This document shows positions 6,145-12,224 of a DNA stretch of 12,379 nt, in pieces. Source of the stretch: Candidatus Latescibacterota bacterium (GTDB lineage: Bacteria; Krumholzibacteriota; Krumholzibacteriia; WVZY01; JAKEHA01); contig JAKEHA010000135.1 in the NCBI GenBank assembly GCA_022615275.1, positions 1-12,379 of the forward strand, given 5' to 3'. Every line of letters starts with the position of its first letter. The stretch's first letter is position 1. The notes beneath the pieces were generated by a model, which made no database searches, was not told the DNA's origin, and saw only the letters and a list, made by a program, of their open reading frames with translations. A program made the position numbers and the translations under genes.

Positions 6145-7308
6145 TTACGCGATCACGTGGCCGACGCGGCCCAGCAGACGTCCCAGCACCAAGCCCACCG
6201 CCGGCGTAGCGTACGCGAGCACCGCGCCGCGCGCCAGATTCCCGAACACCGGAACCATCCCTGTGATCCCGCAAACGATCGCGGTCGCGATGCCGATCAC
6301 AGCCACGATCACCACCGTGTAGATGTACTCGTGCTCCATGCGAATGATCATCTTGACGATCCGGCGCGGATCCAGGGTCTTCGTGGGCGGTCCCGCGAAG
6401 CCGCCGATCGACACGAACGCGGCGGGGAGATACAGCGCGAGCACGATCGACGCGGCGACCACGAAGATGGGGCTGCCCGCGATGTAACGCCACAGCGTGA
6501 TGTCCTTGACGCCCTCGATCAGCATGACGCCCTTGGCCGCCGCGAAGACGATCACGCCGAGCTGTAGCGCGACGACCGCCATGAGCAGCGCTGGCCGCAC
6601 CAGCTTGCGCCAGGGATCCGCGAAGGAGCGGTCCCATTCCGGGGGCTTGTTCGCGCCGCGCGCCGTGTACTCCATCACCTGGAACATCCATAAGAACACG
6701 AGCGCGGAGGCGAGTATCCCCCCGAAGCGCACGAACGAAAGCCCCGCGATCACGGCCGCGGGCACGATGACGTACATCGGCCCGCGCGCCAGCGGCATCG
6801 TCGCCAGCTCGCCGAGGTCCTCCCAGATGGGCGCGGGCCGGTCGAGGTAGCGAAACGTCCGCAGCTCCACTTTCGAGAAGCGGCGCTTGACTTCCTGGGC
6901 CGCGCGGGCGTGATAGGGGTACCGGTGGAGGACGAACTGGAAGTGGTTCTTCGCCTCCTCGCGGTTTCCCAGCTGGGCCGCGATGACGCCGGCGTCGAGA
7001 CGCGCTTCGAGGTCGTCCGGGGCGGCTTCGGCTTGCTCGAGCGCGGCCTGGTACTCGGCCTCGAGCTTCTTCTGCGCTTCCGACGCCGCGTCGTCTTCCG
7101 GGGCCGCCGCCGCGGGCTTGGACCCGGCGGCGATTGCCGCGAGACGCGTCTCGCCTAGCTCGGCCCAGCGGTTCTCTTCCGGCAGAAAGATCCTAGCGCG
7201 TCGCGTGAGGTCTCCGGAGCGACAGAGATTCTCGATCTCCTCCCAGCTCCACTGCTCCTCGCGCGTCGATCCTTCGCGTAGGACGAAAAACAGAGTTCCC
7301 GTGCTCAT
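6145..7308 (-). CDS. GYF-like / TPR / multipass membrane protein of unknown function
   Basis: A 387-residue predicted inner-membrane protein. Residues 5-57 resemble a GYF_2-type domain (LFFVLREG, WSWEEIENLCRSGDL, NRWAELGE), usually a protein-interaction module. An Ala/Glu-rich linker (60-98) follows, then a TPR-like hairpin (about 100-140: LDAGVIAAQLGNREEAKNHFQFVLHRYP). From 172 to 382 there are five to six membrane helices (about 176-192, 194-212, 238-258, 279-300, 328-349, 360-380), with PPEWDRSF (222-229) in a loop. That helical part loosely recalls DUF4013-type proteins; this is a weak resemblance. The ATG at 7308 is preferred because GGGGAGGAG lies eight bases upstream; an in-frame ATG at 7347 would add 13 residues across that site. 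A sigma-54-like element lies about 45 bp upstream. No biochemical role can be given. Confidence 0.78.
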   Translation of the reverse strand: MSTGTLFFVLREGSTREEQWSWEEIENLCRSGDLTRRARIFLPEENRWAELGETRLAAIAAGSKPAAAAPEDDAASEAQKKLEAEYQAALEQAEAAPDDLEARLDAGVIAAQLGNREEAKNHFQFVLHRYPYHARAAQEVKRRFSKVELRTFRYLDRPAPIWEDLGELATMPLARGPMYVIVPAAVIAGLSFVRFGGILASALVFLWMFQVMEYTARGANKPPEWDRSFADPWRKLVRPALLMAVVALQLGVIVFAAAKGVMLIEGVKDITLWRYIAGSPIFVVAASIVLALYLPAAFVSIGGFAGPPTKTLDPRRIVKMIIRMEHEYIYTVVIVAVIGIATAIVCGITGMVPVFGNLARGAVLAYATPAVGLVLGRLLGRVGHVIA

Positions 7309-7316
7309 TGAGTCGG

Positions 7317-7325
7317 CTCCTCCCC
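7317..7325 (-). promoter_or_regulatory. Ribosome-binding site that fixes the start of the GYF/TPR membrane protein
   Basis: On the minus strand GGGGAGGAG lies eight bases before the ATG at 7308. It would fall inside the coding sequence if the upstream in-frame ATG at 7347 were used. Confidence 0.8.
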
Positions 7326-7349
7326 GACAAGGGTCAAACGAGGCCATAA

Positions 7350-7365
7350 AGCACGCCCTGTGCCA
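7350..7365 (-). promoter_or_regulatory. Sigma-54-like (-24/-12) promoter for the GYF/TPR membrane protein
   Basis: The minus strand reads TGGCACAGGGCGTGCT. The -24 half TGGCAC is perfect. The -12 half has TGC followed by T at the required 12-base phase from GG to GC; only the first T of TTGC is changed, to G. The start would be near 7339, about 30 nt before the ATG at 7308 and upstream of its Shine-Dalgarno sequence. The spacing to the gene makes it credible. Confidence 0.45.
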
Positions 7366-7391
7366 ACGGGAGGAGGAGGACAGCCGTCCCC

Positions 7392-7424
7392 AAAAGAATC
7401 GGGCCCGCCGTAGGGCGGGCCCGA
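7392..7424 (-). terminator. Intrinsic terminator of the PEP-CTERM gene
   Basis: An 11-bp perfect stem, TCGGGCCCGCC (7399-7409) with GGCGGGCCCGA (7414-7424), closes a four-base loop. On the minus strand it is followed at once by TTCTTTT (7398 to 7392). It lies 33 bp past the stop codon of the PEP-CTERM gene. The plus strand has no T-run after the stem, so it works in one direction only. Confidence 0.92.
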
Positions 7425-7456
7425 GGGGTTATCCAGTCCTTGGATAGCCGGGACTA

Positions 7457-8035
7457 CTAGAAATTCCAGGCGTTGCGCCGCTGCAAACCAACGTACGCGC
7501 CCATCAACAGAAGCCCGGATCCGAGCAGGACCCAGGTCGAAGGCTCGGGCGTCGCGTACGGGTTGGGACGGTCGCGCCTCTTGTCGCGATCACGGTGCCG
7601 GTCGCGCCCGCGTTCCCGTCCGCGGTTCCGATCCCGGTCCCGATCCCGGTCTCGATCTCCGCGACCGCCGCTCGTGTAGAACTGTGGAGGCCTGCCCGAG
7701 GAGCCGCTCGTAACCGTGCCACCGGATCCGCCCCCGAGTAGGTCGTCGAAGGCAGCCGATCCCGCAAACGGCGTGTACGTCGCCCTGTCGCTGACAAGGA
7801 GCCCGCCCGTAACCGGGGCGCGGCCCGCTGTGAGCGTCCCGCCCGGGGCGGCATAGTCCGCCGCGTCCCGAAGCGACGCGTTCAGCTCGTGCTGGAGAGT
7901 AGTCGCGGTCCATTGACCCGACGCCTCTTGCGAAGGCTCTTGGATTGCCTGGCCCGACGCGGAGAGAATCGAGGCGTTCACCTGCGAAGCCGCGAGAAGG
8001 CTCATGGTGATCGTCACAAGGATACGGGATTTCAT
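7457..8035 (-). CDS. PEP-CTERM sorting-domain protein with Arg/Asp-repeat tract
   Basis: A 192-residue exported protein. The signal peptide is about 1-21 (MKSRILVTITMSLLAASQVNA). A polar, Gly/Ser/Thr-rich middle follows. Residues 125-157 form a low-complexity tract of alternating Arg and Asp (RDRDRDRDRNRGR and similar), encoded by degenerate six-base units near 7565-7663. The C-terminus is a standard PEP-CTERM: ATPEPSTWVLLGSG, a hydrophobic helix (167-182) and the basic tail LQRRNAWNF. In known systems an exosortase (EpsH family) recognises this tail, removes it and sends the protein to the surface or matrix; no exosortase is in this window. The start is the ATG at 8035, the first with a signal peptide; the frame is open further upstream without merit. 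The ribosome-binding site is weak (AGGGA, about 13 bases away). It is monocistronic, with its own terminator. The role of the repeat tract is unknown. Confidence 0.86.
   Translation of the reverse strand: MKSRILVTITMSLLAASQVNASILSASGQAIQEPSQEASGQWTATTLQHELNASLRDAADYAAPGGTLTAGRAPVTGGLLVSDRATYTPFAGSAAFDDLLGGGSGGTVTSGSSGRPPQFYTSGGRGDRDRDRDRDRNRGRERGRDRHRDRDKRRDRPNPYATPEPSTWVLLGSGLLLMGAYVGLQRRNAWNF
7565..7663 (-). repeat. Degenerate hexanucleotide repeat coding for the Arg/Asp tract
   Basis: The plus strand reads as repeated GATCCCGGT / CGATCCCGGTC-type units (clearest at 7628-7655), equivalent to (CGGGAC/T)n on the coding strand, giving RD dipeptides. Units differ at third positions, so selection on the amino-acid pattern is more likely than very recent slippage. 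Confidence 0.75.
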
Positions 8036-8122
8036 GACAGCGGACGTCCCTGGTAGAACGACACAGAACGCGAAACTCAGATTGAAGTGGCGGCCAAGCG
8101 CAATCCACCGGCAGTTTGAATA

Positions 8123-8138
8123 CGCACAAGCAGTGCCG
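8123..8138 (-). promoter_or_regulatory. Sigma-54-like (-24/-12) promoter for the PEP-CTERM gene
   Basis: The minus strand reads CGGCACTGCTTGTGCG: GGCAC for the -24, TGC for the -12, and the correct 12-base phase between GG and GC. It has the same G-for-T change in the -12 half as the element at 7350-7365. The start would be near 8113, leaving a leader of about 78 nt. PEP-CTERM genes in some Proteobacteria are known to be under RpoN with the PrsK/PrsR regulators, which makes the call plausible. Confidence 0.38.
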
Positions 8139-8237
8139 GGATTCCTGGTGGACAAGAGTTAACCACATGCCCTAATTCACTGTCAACAAAAAAGATACGT
8201 CCGGATCCTTCGCATGGTATACCGGATGAAATGCGAA

Positions 8238-8273
8238 ATATAGAATACGGGGTTGGAGTGTGCTCCTCCACCC
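8238..8273 (-). terminator. Possible terminator of the M16 operon
   Basis: On the minus strand, GGG-TGGA-GGAG (8273 to 8263), a CACA loop and CTCC-AA-CCC (8258 to 8250) form a stem with an internal loop. The T-rich stretch GTATTCTATATTT follows. It lies about 90 nt past the stop of the second M16 gene. The stem is imperfect, so the call is tentative. Confidence 0.35.
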
Positions 8274-8362
8274 ATCCGCTGCCCGTAAGGCCTTGTGACG
8301 TGGGTAAGTTCCCCCGGTTAGCGGCCGGGCGAGCGCCGGCTCCGCGCCCGCCCGCCGATCGA

Positions 8363-10432
8363 TCACATCTTGACGCTCTTGAGCTCGATGTTGAGACCCT
8401 GCGCCGGGTTCTCTTGCTTCACCACGAGGTGCGGGAGGGTCTTCTGCACGTAGAAGACCTGCTCGCCGTCCCCGCTCTTCACCTTGATCTTGAAGGTCGA
8501 GTACGAGCCGGCCGGAACCATGAGGTCCTGCTCCCCCACCACTTCGATCGTTATGTTCTCCATTCCCCCCGACTGCGTGTCCAGGACCGGGAACTTGAAG
8601 CTCTTCCCCGTCTCGAGCGGCAGCGTACCGACCAGGAAGTCGACGGCGTTCTTGAGAATGGCACCCTTGACCAGGGTGACGTTGATGTCCTTGCCGCCGT
8701 CCTTGCCGCCCTCGACGCGCCCCTTGGCCACGCCATCGGCGAAGGAAAGGTCTGCCGACATCGTCTGCGGCCCGGCCGCCATCGAGAACTTGTAGGCCTT
8801 CGGCTCGAACTCCTGGCCGAAGGTCATCTCCTCGTTCATCGAGATCATGCCGGTGATAGTCGAGGTCGAGGCGAAGTCGTCTCCGTCTTTCTTCAGCGAC
8901 ACGTTCATGTCGCCCAGGTTCATCTCCTGATACTTCACCGCGTAGGTGGCGGCCATGTCCTTCAAGGCCGAGGCATCGAAGTCGTAGTCGGTGCCCTGCA
9001 CGGCGAGCTCGTCCATGGAGACCGCGTTGCCTTCGATATCGTAGAGCGCCACCGAAGCGATCGGCTCGAGCTTGTCCTTTATGGCGGTGGCGTCGCCGAC
9101 CAGGACGATGGCAAGCTTGTCGGGATGCAGGTGCGTCTTCATCACGCGCTGCACGTCGGCCGTCGTCACCTTGGCCACGTCCTTGCGATAGTTCTCGAGG
9201 TAGCTCTTGTCGAGACCCAATAGCTTGACCTGGCCGATTTGGGCTGCGATCTGGCTCGGCGTCTCGATGGTCGTCGGGAAGTTGCCGACGAGGTACGACT
9301 TCGCACTTGCGAGGTCCGTCTCGCTGACCGGCTCGTTCACGATGCGATCGATTTGCGAGAGCATCTCGGTCAAGGCGCTGTCGGTGACCTCGGTGCGACA
9401 GTTGGCCTGCGCGTCGAAGGTGCCGACGTCCTTGGGCTTGCTCCAGCCCGAGTAGGCGCCGTAGGTCCAGCCGTGCTTCTCGCGCAGCGTCATGAACAAG
9501 CGCCCGGTGGCGCCGCCGCCCAGCACGCGGTTGGCGACCTGGACCGCCGGCCAATCGGGGTCGGTCGGGCGCAGGCCGAGTTGACCGACCTGCATGTTGG
9601 TCTGCACGGAGCCGGGACGGTGATAGAGCGCGATGTTCCTGGCCGTGCGCTCCGGCGAGGCGACGTACTTGGGCACATCCGGCGTGCCGGCTGTCCACTT
9701 GCCGAGGTACTTCTCGACGTCCTTCTTGACCTGCTTCGCGCTGACGTCGCCCACGACGAAGATCAACGCGTTGTTGGCGACGTAGTTCTTCTTGTGGAAC
9801 GCGACCACGTCGTCGCGCGTCACCGCTTCCACGGTTTCCGTGGTGGGACGGATCGCGTACGGATGGTTGCCGTACACGACGGCGTGGAAGTGTCGGTCGG
9901 CCATGGCGTCCGGGTCCGACTTCTCGAACTCGATGCCGGTGACCGCGCGCTTGCGCTCTTCTTCCAGCTCGTCTTCCGGGAAGGTTGGGTTCAAGACGAC
10001 GTCCGCGAGGAACTCGTACGCGACCGGGAGATACTCGCTCAAGATCGAGATGGTGAGGATGGTCCCGTCCTCGTCGGTCGAGGCGTTGAACGAACCACCC
10101 ACCGATTCGATCCACTCGGCCAGCTGCTTCGAGTCCTTGCCCTTGGTGCCCTTGTTGAGAAGCGAGCCCGTGTACGACGCGAGCGACGACTTCCCTTCCG
10201 GATCCAGCACCGAGCCCGCCTTGACGGCCATCCACAAGGACGCCACCGGTTGTTCGTGGTGTTCGACCACGATGACTTCGAGGCCGTTCTTGAGCTTCTG
10301 CTCGCTGTACGCGGGGAACGATAGCTTCTTGAGCGGCTCCGGCGCCGGGGGCGCTTCCTTCGCGGCCGCCGTACCGGCCGCTGCGAACGCAGTCACCGCG
10401 AAGAGCAGCGCGATCTTACGAATGCGATTCAT
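8363..10432 (-). CDS. M16 peptidase subunit lacking the zinc site, with an extra C-terminal domain
   Basis: A 689-residue periplasmic protein with a signal peptide (1-24, ending TAAA). Residues 40-240 and 250-455 are the two M16 halves. At the usual HxxEH position it reads SYTGS (86-90), so all zinc and catalytic residues are lost and it cannot be a peptidase alone. In the second half the substrate-binding pair is intact: R311 (GATGRLF) and Y324 (GWTYG). In M16B heterodimers one subunit supplies zinc and the other this Arg/Tyr pair; the gene upstream is the matching partner. Residues about 465-689 are an added beta-rich domain with MVPAGSYSTFKIKV (638-651) and a VFYVQKTLPHLVVKQE strand pair (659-674), loosely like DUF3108 or LolA-type lipoprotein-handling folds; that link is weak. 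A perfect AAGGAGG lies ten bases before the ATG, and the gap from the partner is 37 nt. Confidence 0.9.
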   Translation of the reverse strand: MNRIRKIALLFAVTAFAAAGTAAAKEAPPAPEPLKKLSFPAYSEQKLKNGLEVIVVEHHEQPVASLWMAVKAGSVLDPEGKSSLASYTGSLLNKGTKGKDSKQLAEWIESVGGSFNASTDEDGTILTISILSEYLPVAYEFLADVVLNPTFPEDELEEERKRAVTGIEFEKSDPDAMADRHFHAVVYGNHPYAIRPTTETVEAVTRDDVVAFHKKNYVANNALIFVVGDVSAKQVKKDVEKYLGKWTAGTPDVPKYVASPERTARNIALYHRPGSVQTNMQVGQLGLRPTDPDWPAVQVANRVLGGGATGRLFMTLREKHGWTYGAYSGWSKPKDVGTFDAQANCRTEVTDSALTEMLSQIDRIVNEPVSETDLASAKSYLVGNFPTTIETPSQIAAQIGQVKLLGLDKSYLENYRKDVAKVTTADVQRVMKTHLHPDKLAIVLVGDATAIKDKLEPIASVALYDIEGNAVSMDELAVQGTDYDFDASALKDMAATYAVKYQEMNLGDMNVSLKKDGDDFASTSTITGMISMNEEMTFGQEFEPKAYKFSMAAGPQTMSADLSFADGVAKGRVEGGKDGGKDINVTLVKGAILKNAVDFLVGTLPLETGKSFKFPVLDTQSGGMENITIEVVGEQDLMVPAGSYSTFKIKVKSGDGEQVFYVQKTLPHLVVKQENPAQGLNIELKSVKM

Positions 10433-10442
10433 GTCGAAATTT

Positions 10443-10449
10443 CCTCCTT
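10443..10449 (-). promoter_or_regulatory. Strong ribosome-binding site of the second M16 gene
   Basis: AAGGAGG on the minus strand ends ten bases before the ATG at 10432 and lies within the 37-nt gap between the M16 genes. It is stronger than that of the first gene and supports independent, efficient translation of the second subunit from one mRNA. Confidence 0.8.
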
Positions 10450-10469
10450 GATCGATTCCCTTCGGGTGG

Positions 10470-11810
10470 TTAGCTGCTCTTGGGCGGCGCTGCCACGACC
10501 ATGGTCCGGTTGTCGGAACGCAGGTACGTGTTCGCGACGCGCTTGATGTCTTCCGCCGTGACCTTCATGTACGTGCCCAACTCGGTGTTGATCACCGACA
10601 GGTCGCCGTGGAACCAAATGTAATGGTGGATCTCTTCGGCCTTGTTCATCACGGTCTGACGCTGGCCGATGAAGTCCGACTTGAATTGCGTCTTCACCTT
10701 GTTGAGCTCGTCTTCCGTGATGCCCGCGGTCTTGACCTTCTCGATCTCCTCGTCCATCAGCGTCTCGCAGGTCTCGATGTCGACGCCCGCGTTGGACGCG
10801 ACGATGACGCGGAACTGGCCGGGACCGATGCGCCCGTCGACGAAGCCGAAGGCGCCGAAGGCGGCTTCTTCGTCCTTGACCAGGCGCTTGTGCAACCGGC
10901 TCGACTCACCTTCGACGAGCAGGCTGTTCAAGAGCTCGAGCGCGGGAGTGTCGGGGTGCAAATGACCGGGAATCTGGTAGGTGGCGAACAGCGCCGGCAC
11001 GTTGGCCTTGGGCGAATCGACGATCCTGCGGCGCTCACCCTTGTTGAAGCCCTCGTCCCAATTCGGGAATGCGGCCTTGGTGCCCGCTGGAATGTCGCCG
11101 AAGTACTCCTTCACCATCTCCATCGTCTTCTTGGGCTCGATATCGCCCACGACCACCAGCACGGCGTTCGCCGGGCAGTAGTACTTGTCGAAGAAGGCCT
11201 GCACGTCGGGCACTTGGGCGGCGTCCAGGTCGTCCATGCTGCCGATCACGGTGTGGTCGTAGGGCCAGCCGTCGTAGCCGAGCGTGTCCGAAACGAGGAA
11301 CGCTTCGCCGTAGGGTTGATTGTCGATGCCCTGGCGGCGCTCTTCCTTGACCGTCTCGCGCTGGTTCTCGAAGTTCTCGCTCGTGATGTTGAGCGAGCGC
11401 ATGCGATCGGCTTCGAGCCAGAGGCCCAGATTCAAGCGATTGGACGGGAGCGTCTGGTAGTAGTTGGTGCGGTCGTTGGTAGTCGAGCCGTTCATCGAGC
11501 CGCCGGCTTCGGCGACGTATTTCATGTGGTCGCCCTTGCCGACGTTCTCGGAACCCTGGAACATCATGTGCTCGAACAGGTGCGCGAACCCGCTGCGACC
11601 CTTTTCTTCGTTGGCACTGCCGACGTGGTACCACACGTTGACCGCCACCACGGGGACCGAATGATCCTCGGACAGAACCACGCGCAGCCCGTTGGGGAGC
11701 GTGTGCTCTTCGTACTCGATGTAACCGGCCTTGCTTTCCTTCTTGCCGTAGCCGGCCGTGGCGAAGGCCGCGATGGCGACGAGGGCCACGACCCATGTAA
11801 GGCGTTTCAT
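10470..11810 (-). CDS. M16 family zinc metallopeptidase, catalytic subunit
   Basis: A 446-residue exported protease with a signal peptide (about 1-20, AIAAFATAG). HLFEH (77-81) provides two zinc-binding His and the catalytic Glu. NQRETVKEERRQ (149-160) holds the third ligand, most likely E156. These make it an active-type M16B peptidase that should cut unfolded or short peptides in the periplasm. In the second half R305 (GESSRLHKRL) is kept, but the Tyr normally 13 residues later is F318 (AAFGAFG), so substrate binding probably depends on the Arg/Tyr-bearing protein encoded next. Length is normal for a one-subunit M16B chain. The ATG at 11810 follows GGAGG by ten bases and opens a clean signal peptide; the frame stays open for another 102 codons upstream across the promoter, which is not credible. 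First gene of a two-gene operon. Confidence 0.93.
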   Translation of the reverse strand: MKRLTWVVALVAIAAFATAGYGKKESKAGYIEYEEHTLPNGLRVVLSEDHSVPVVAVNVWYHVGSANEEKGRSGFAHLFEHMMFQGSENVGKGDHMKYVAEAGGSMNGSTTNDRTNYYQTLPSNRLNLGLWLEADRMRSLNITSENFENQRETVKEERRQGIDNQPYGEAFLVSDTLGYDGWPYDHTVIGSMDDLDAAQVPDVQAFFDKYYCPANAVLVVVGDIEPKKTMEMVKEYFGDIPAGTKAAFPNWDEGFNKGERRRIVDSPKANVPALFATYQIPGHLHPDTPALELLNSLLVEGESSRLHKRLVKDEEAAFGAFGFVDGRIGPGQFRVIVASNAGVDIETCETLMDEEIEKVKTAGITEDELNKVKTQFKSDFIGQRQTVMNKAEEIHHYIWFHGDLSVINTELGTYMKVTAEDIKRVANTYLRSDNRTMVVAAPPKSS

Positions 11811-11820
11811 GCCTGGGTAA

Positions 11821-11825
11821 CCTCC
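11821..11825 (-). promoter_or_regulatory. Ribosome-binding site that fixes the M16 catalytic-subunit start
   Basis: GGAGG on the minus strand, ten bases before the ATG at 11810. It selects the 446-residue product over a longer frame opening at 12116 that would cross the predicted promoter. Confidence 0.65.
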
Positions 11826-11909
11826 ACTGACTTGCTCTTGAATCAAAAAATCACGCCCCAATAGCCGTTCATGAGGAGAGGCGGGGTGCGCGGGTTGGTT
11901 CTCGAGCGA

Positions 11910-11938
11910 CCTATACCCGAAAGCGCCCCCCGCGTCAA
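11910..11938 (-). promoter_or_regulatory. Sigma-70-like promoter of the M16 operon
   Basis: On the minus strand TTGACG (11938 to 11933, five of six consensus) and TATAGG (11915 to 11910, four of six) are 17 bp apart. Transcription would start near 11903, about 93 nt before the first ATG. Confidence 0.6.
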
Positions 11939-11953
11939 CCGGCCGGGGGGCGC
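11923..11953. promoter_or_regulatory. GC-rich dyad across the M16 promoter spacer and -35
   Basis: GCGCCCCCC (11923-11931) and GGGGGGCGC (11945-11953) are perfectly complementary, with a 13-base interval that holds the -35 hexamer. Placed this way it could be an operator or could extrude as a hairpin in supercoiled DNA. It is upstream of the predicted start, so it is not in the mRNA. Confidence 0.5.
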
Positions 11954-11958
11954 GCCGG

Positions 11959-11989
11959 GTCGTAAGTGACTCCGATTGCGTCTTACGAC
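11959..11989. promoter_or_regulatory. GTCGTAAG/CTTACGAC dyad, possible activator site of the M16 operon
   Basis: Two perfect 8-bp inverted half-sites, 11959-11966 and 11982-11989, are separated by 15 bp, so their centres are about two helical turns apart. The centre is about 70 bp upstream of the predicted M16 start, a usual place for an activator dimer. No regulator is identified. Confidence 0.45.
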
Positions 11990-12034
11990 GAAGTCGCGCG
12001 GGTAGTTTCAATTTCGTCCTGTGGCGACGCGCGG

Positions 12035-12052
12035 TGTGCGCCCGTGCGCACA
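12035..12052. other. Short perfect hairpin TGTGCGC/GCGCACA
   Basis: A 7-bp perfect stem closes a four-base loop (CCGT). It is enclosed by GGTGT (12033-12037, sharing bases) and ACACC (12064-12068), and TGTCC/GGACA (12069-12073 and 12080-12084) follows. This may be a regulatory site or part of a structured RNA; strand and role are unknown. Confidence 0.4.
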
Positions 12053-12224
12053 TCGGTTGTGCGACACCTGTCCGTCCAGGGACAATTGCTCGTCCTGCGG
12101 CTTCCGTCGCGATCACCCAACCCTTTATTATGTTTTAAGTTACGTCTACGCGAAGCGGCGGCCCGGGTCTTGCTTCTCCCTCGATGCGCGCCGACGGTGT
12201 CGACGCGTGAATGGAGGTCGTCCA

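Larger units (their letters stand above)
8036..8362. other. Intergenic region between the PEP-CTERM gene and the M16 operon end
   Basis: No credible gene is seen. For the PEP-CTERM gene it holds a sigma-54-like element (8123-8138) and, further up, a perfect TTGACA on the minus strand (8186 to 8181) with only a poor -10 (GTTAAC) 17 bp downstream. A TTCGCAT/ATGCGAA inverted repeat (8209-8215 and 8231-8237) encloses the palindrome GGTATACC (8216-8223). A possible terminator of the M16 operon lies at 8250-8273. The part next to the M16 stop (8321-8350) is very GC-rich and can fold imperfectly. Confidence 0.6.
11811..12224. other. Intergenic region between the M16 operon and the right-edge gene
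   Basis: No gene is credible here. It carries the M16 promoter (11910-11938) and three dyads: GCGCCCCCC/GGGGGGCGC (11923-11953), GTCGTAAG/CTTACGAC (11959-11989) and TGTGCGC/GCGCACA (12035-12052). An AT-rich island (12124-12141) includes TATTAT (12126-12131), a possible -10 for the right-edge gene without a good -35. At over 400 bp it is unusually long for this compact window. Confidence 0.65.

Noticed and set aside
7565..7680. Regularly repeated short units that might look like a CRISPR or satellite array
   Set aside because: Units are six bases, in frame, and encode the Arg/Asp tract of the PEP-CTERM protein.
8321..8350. GC-rich imperfect hairpin just after the second M16 stop
   Set aside because: Bulged stem and no T-run on the minus strand; not supported as a terminator.
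8172..10235. 687-codon minus-strand frame overlapping the second M16 gene
   Set aside because: Same strand, different frame; the translation is Arg/Gly-rich and featureless, while the other frame carries M16 motifs, a signal peptide and a strong ribosome-binding site.
10608..11864. 418-codon plus-strand frame opposite the M16 catalytic subunit
   Set aside because: Antisense shadow with no motif, no ribosome-binding site, and a real gene on the other strand.
12005..12019. GTTTCAAT stretch resembling the end of a CRISPR repeat
   Set aside because: Present once only; no repeated units or spacers around it and no cas genes in the window.
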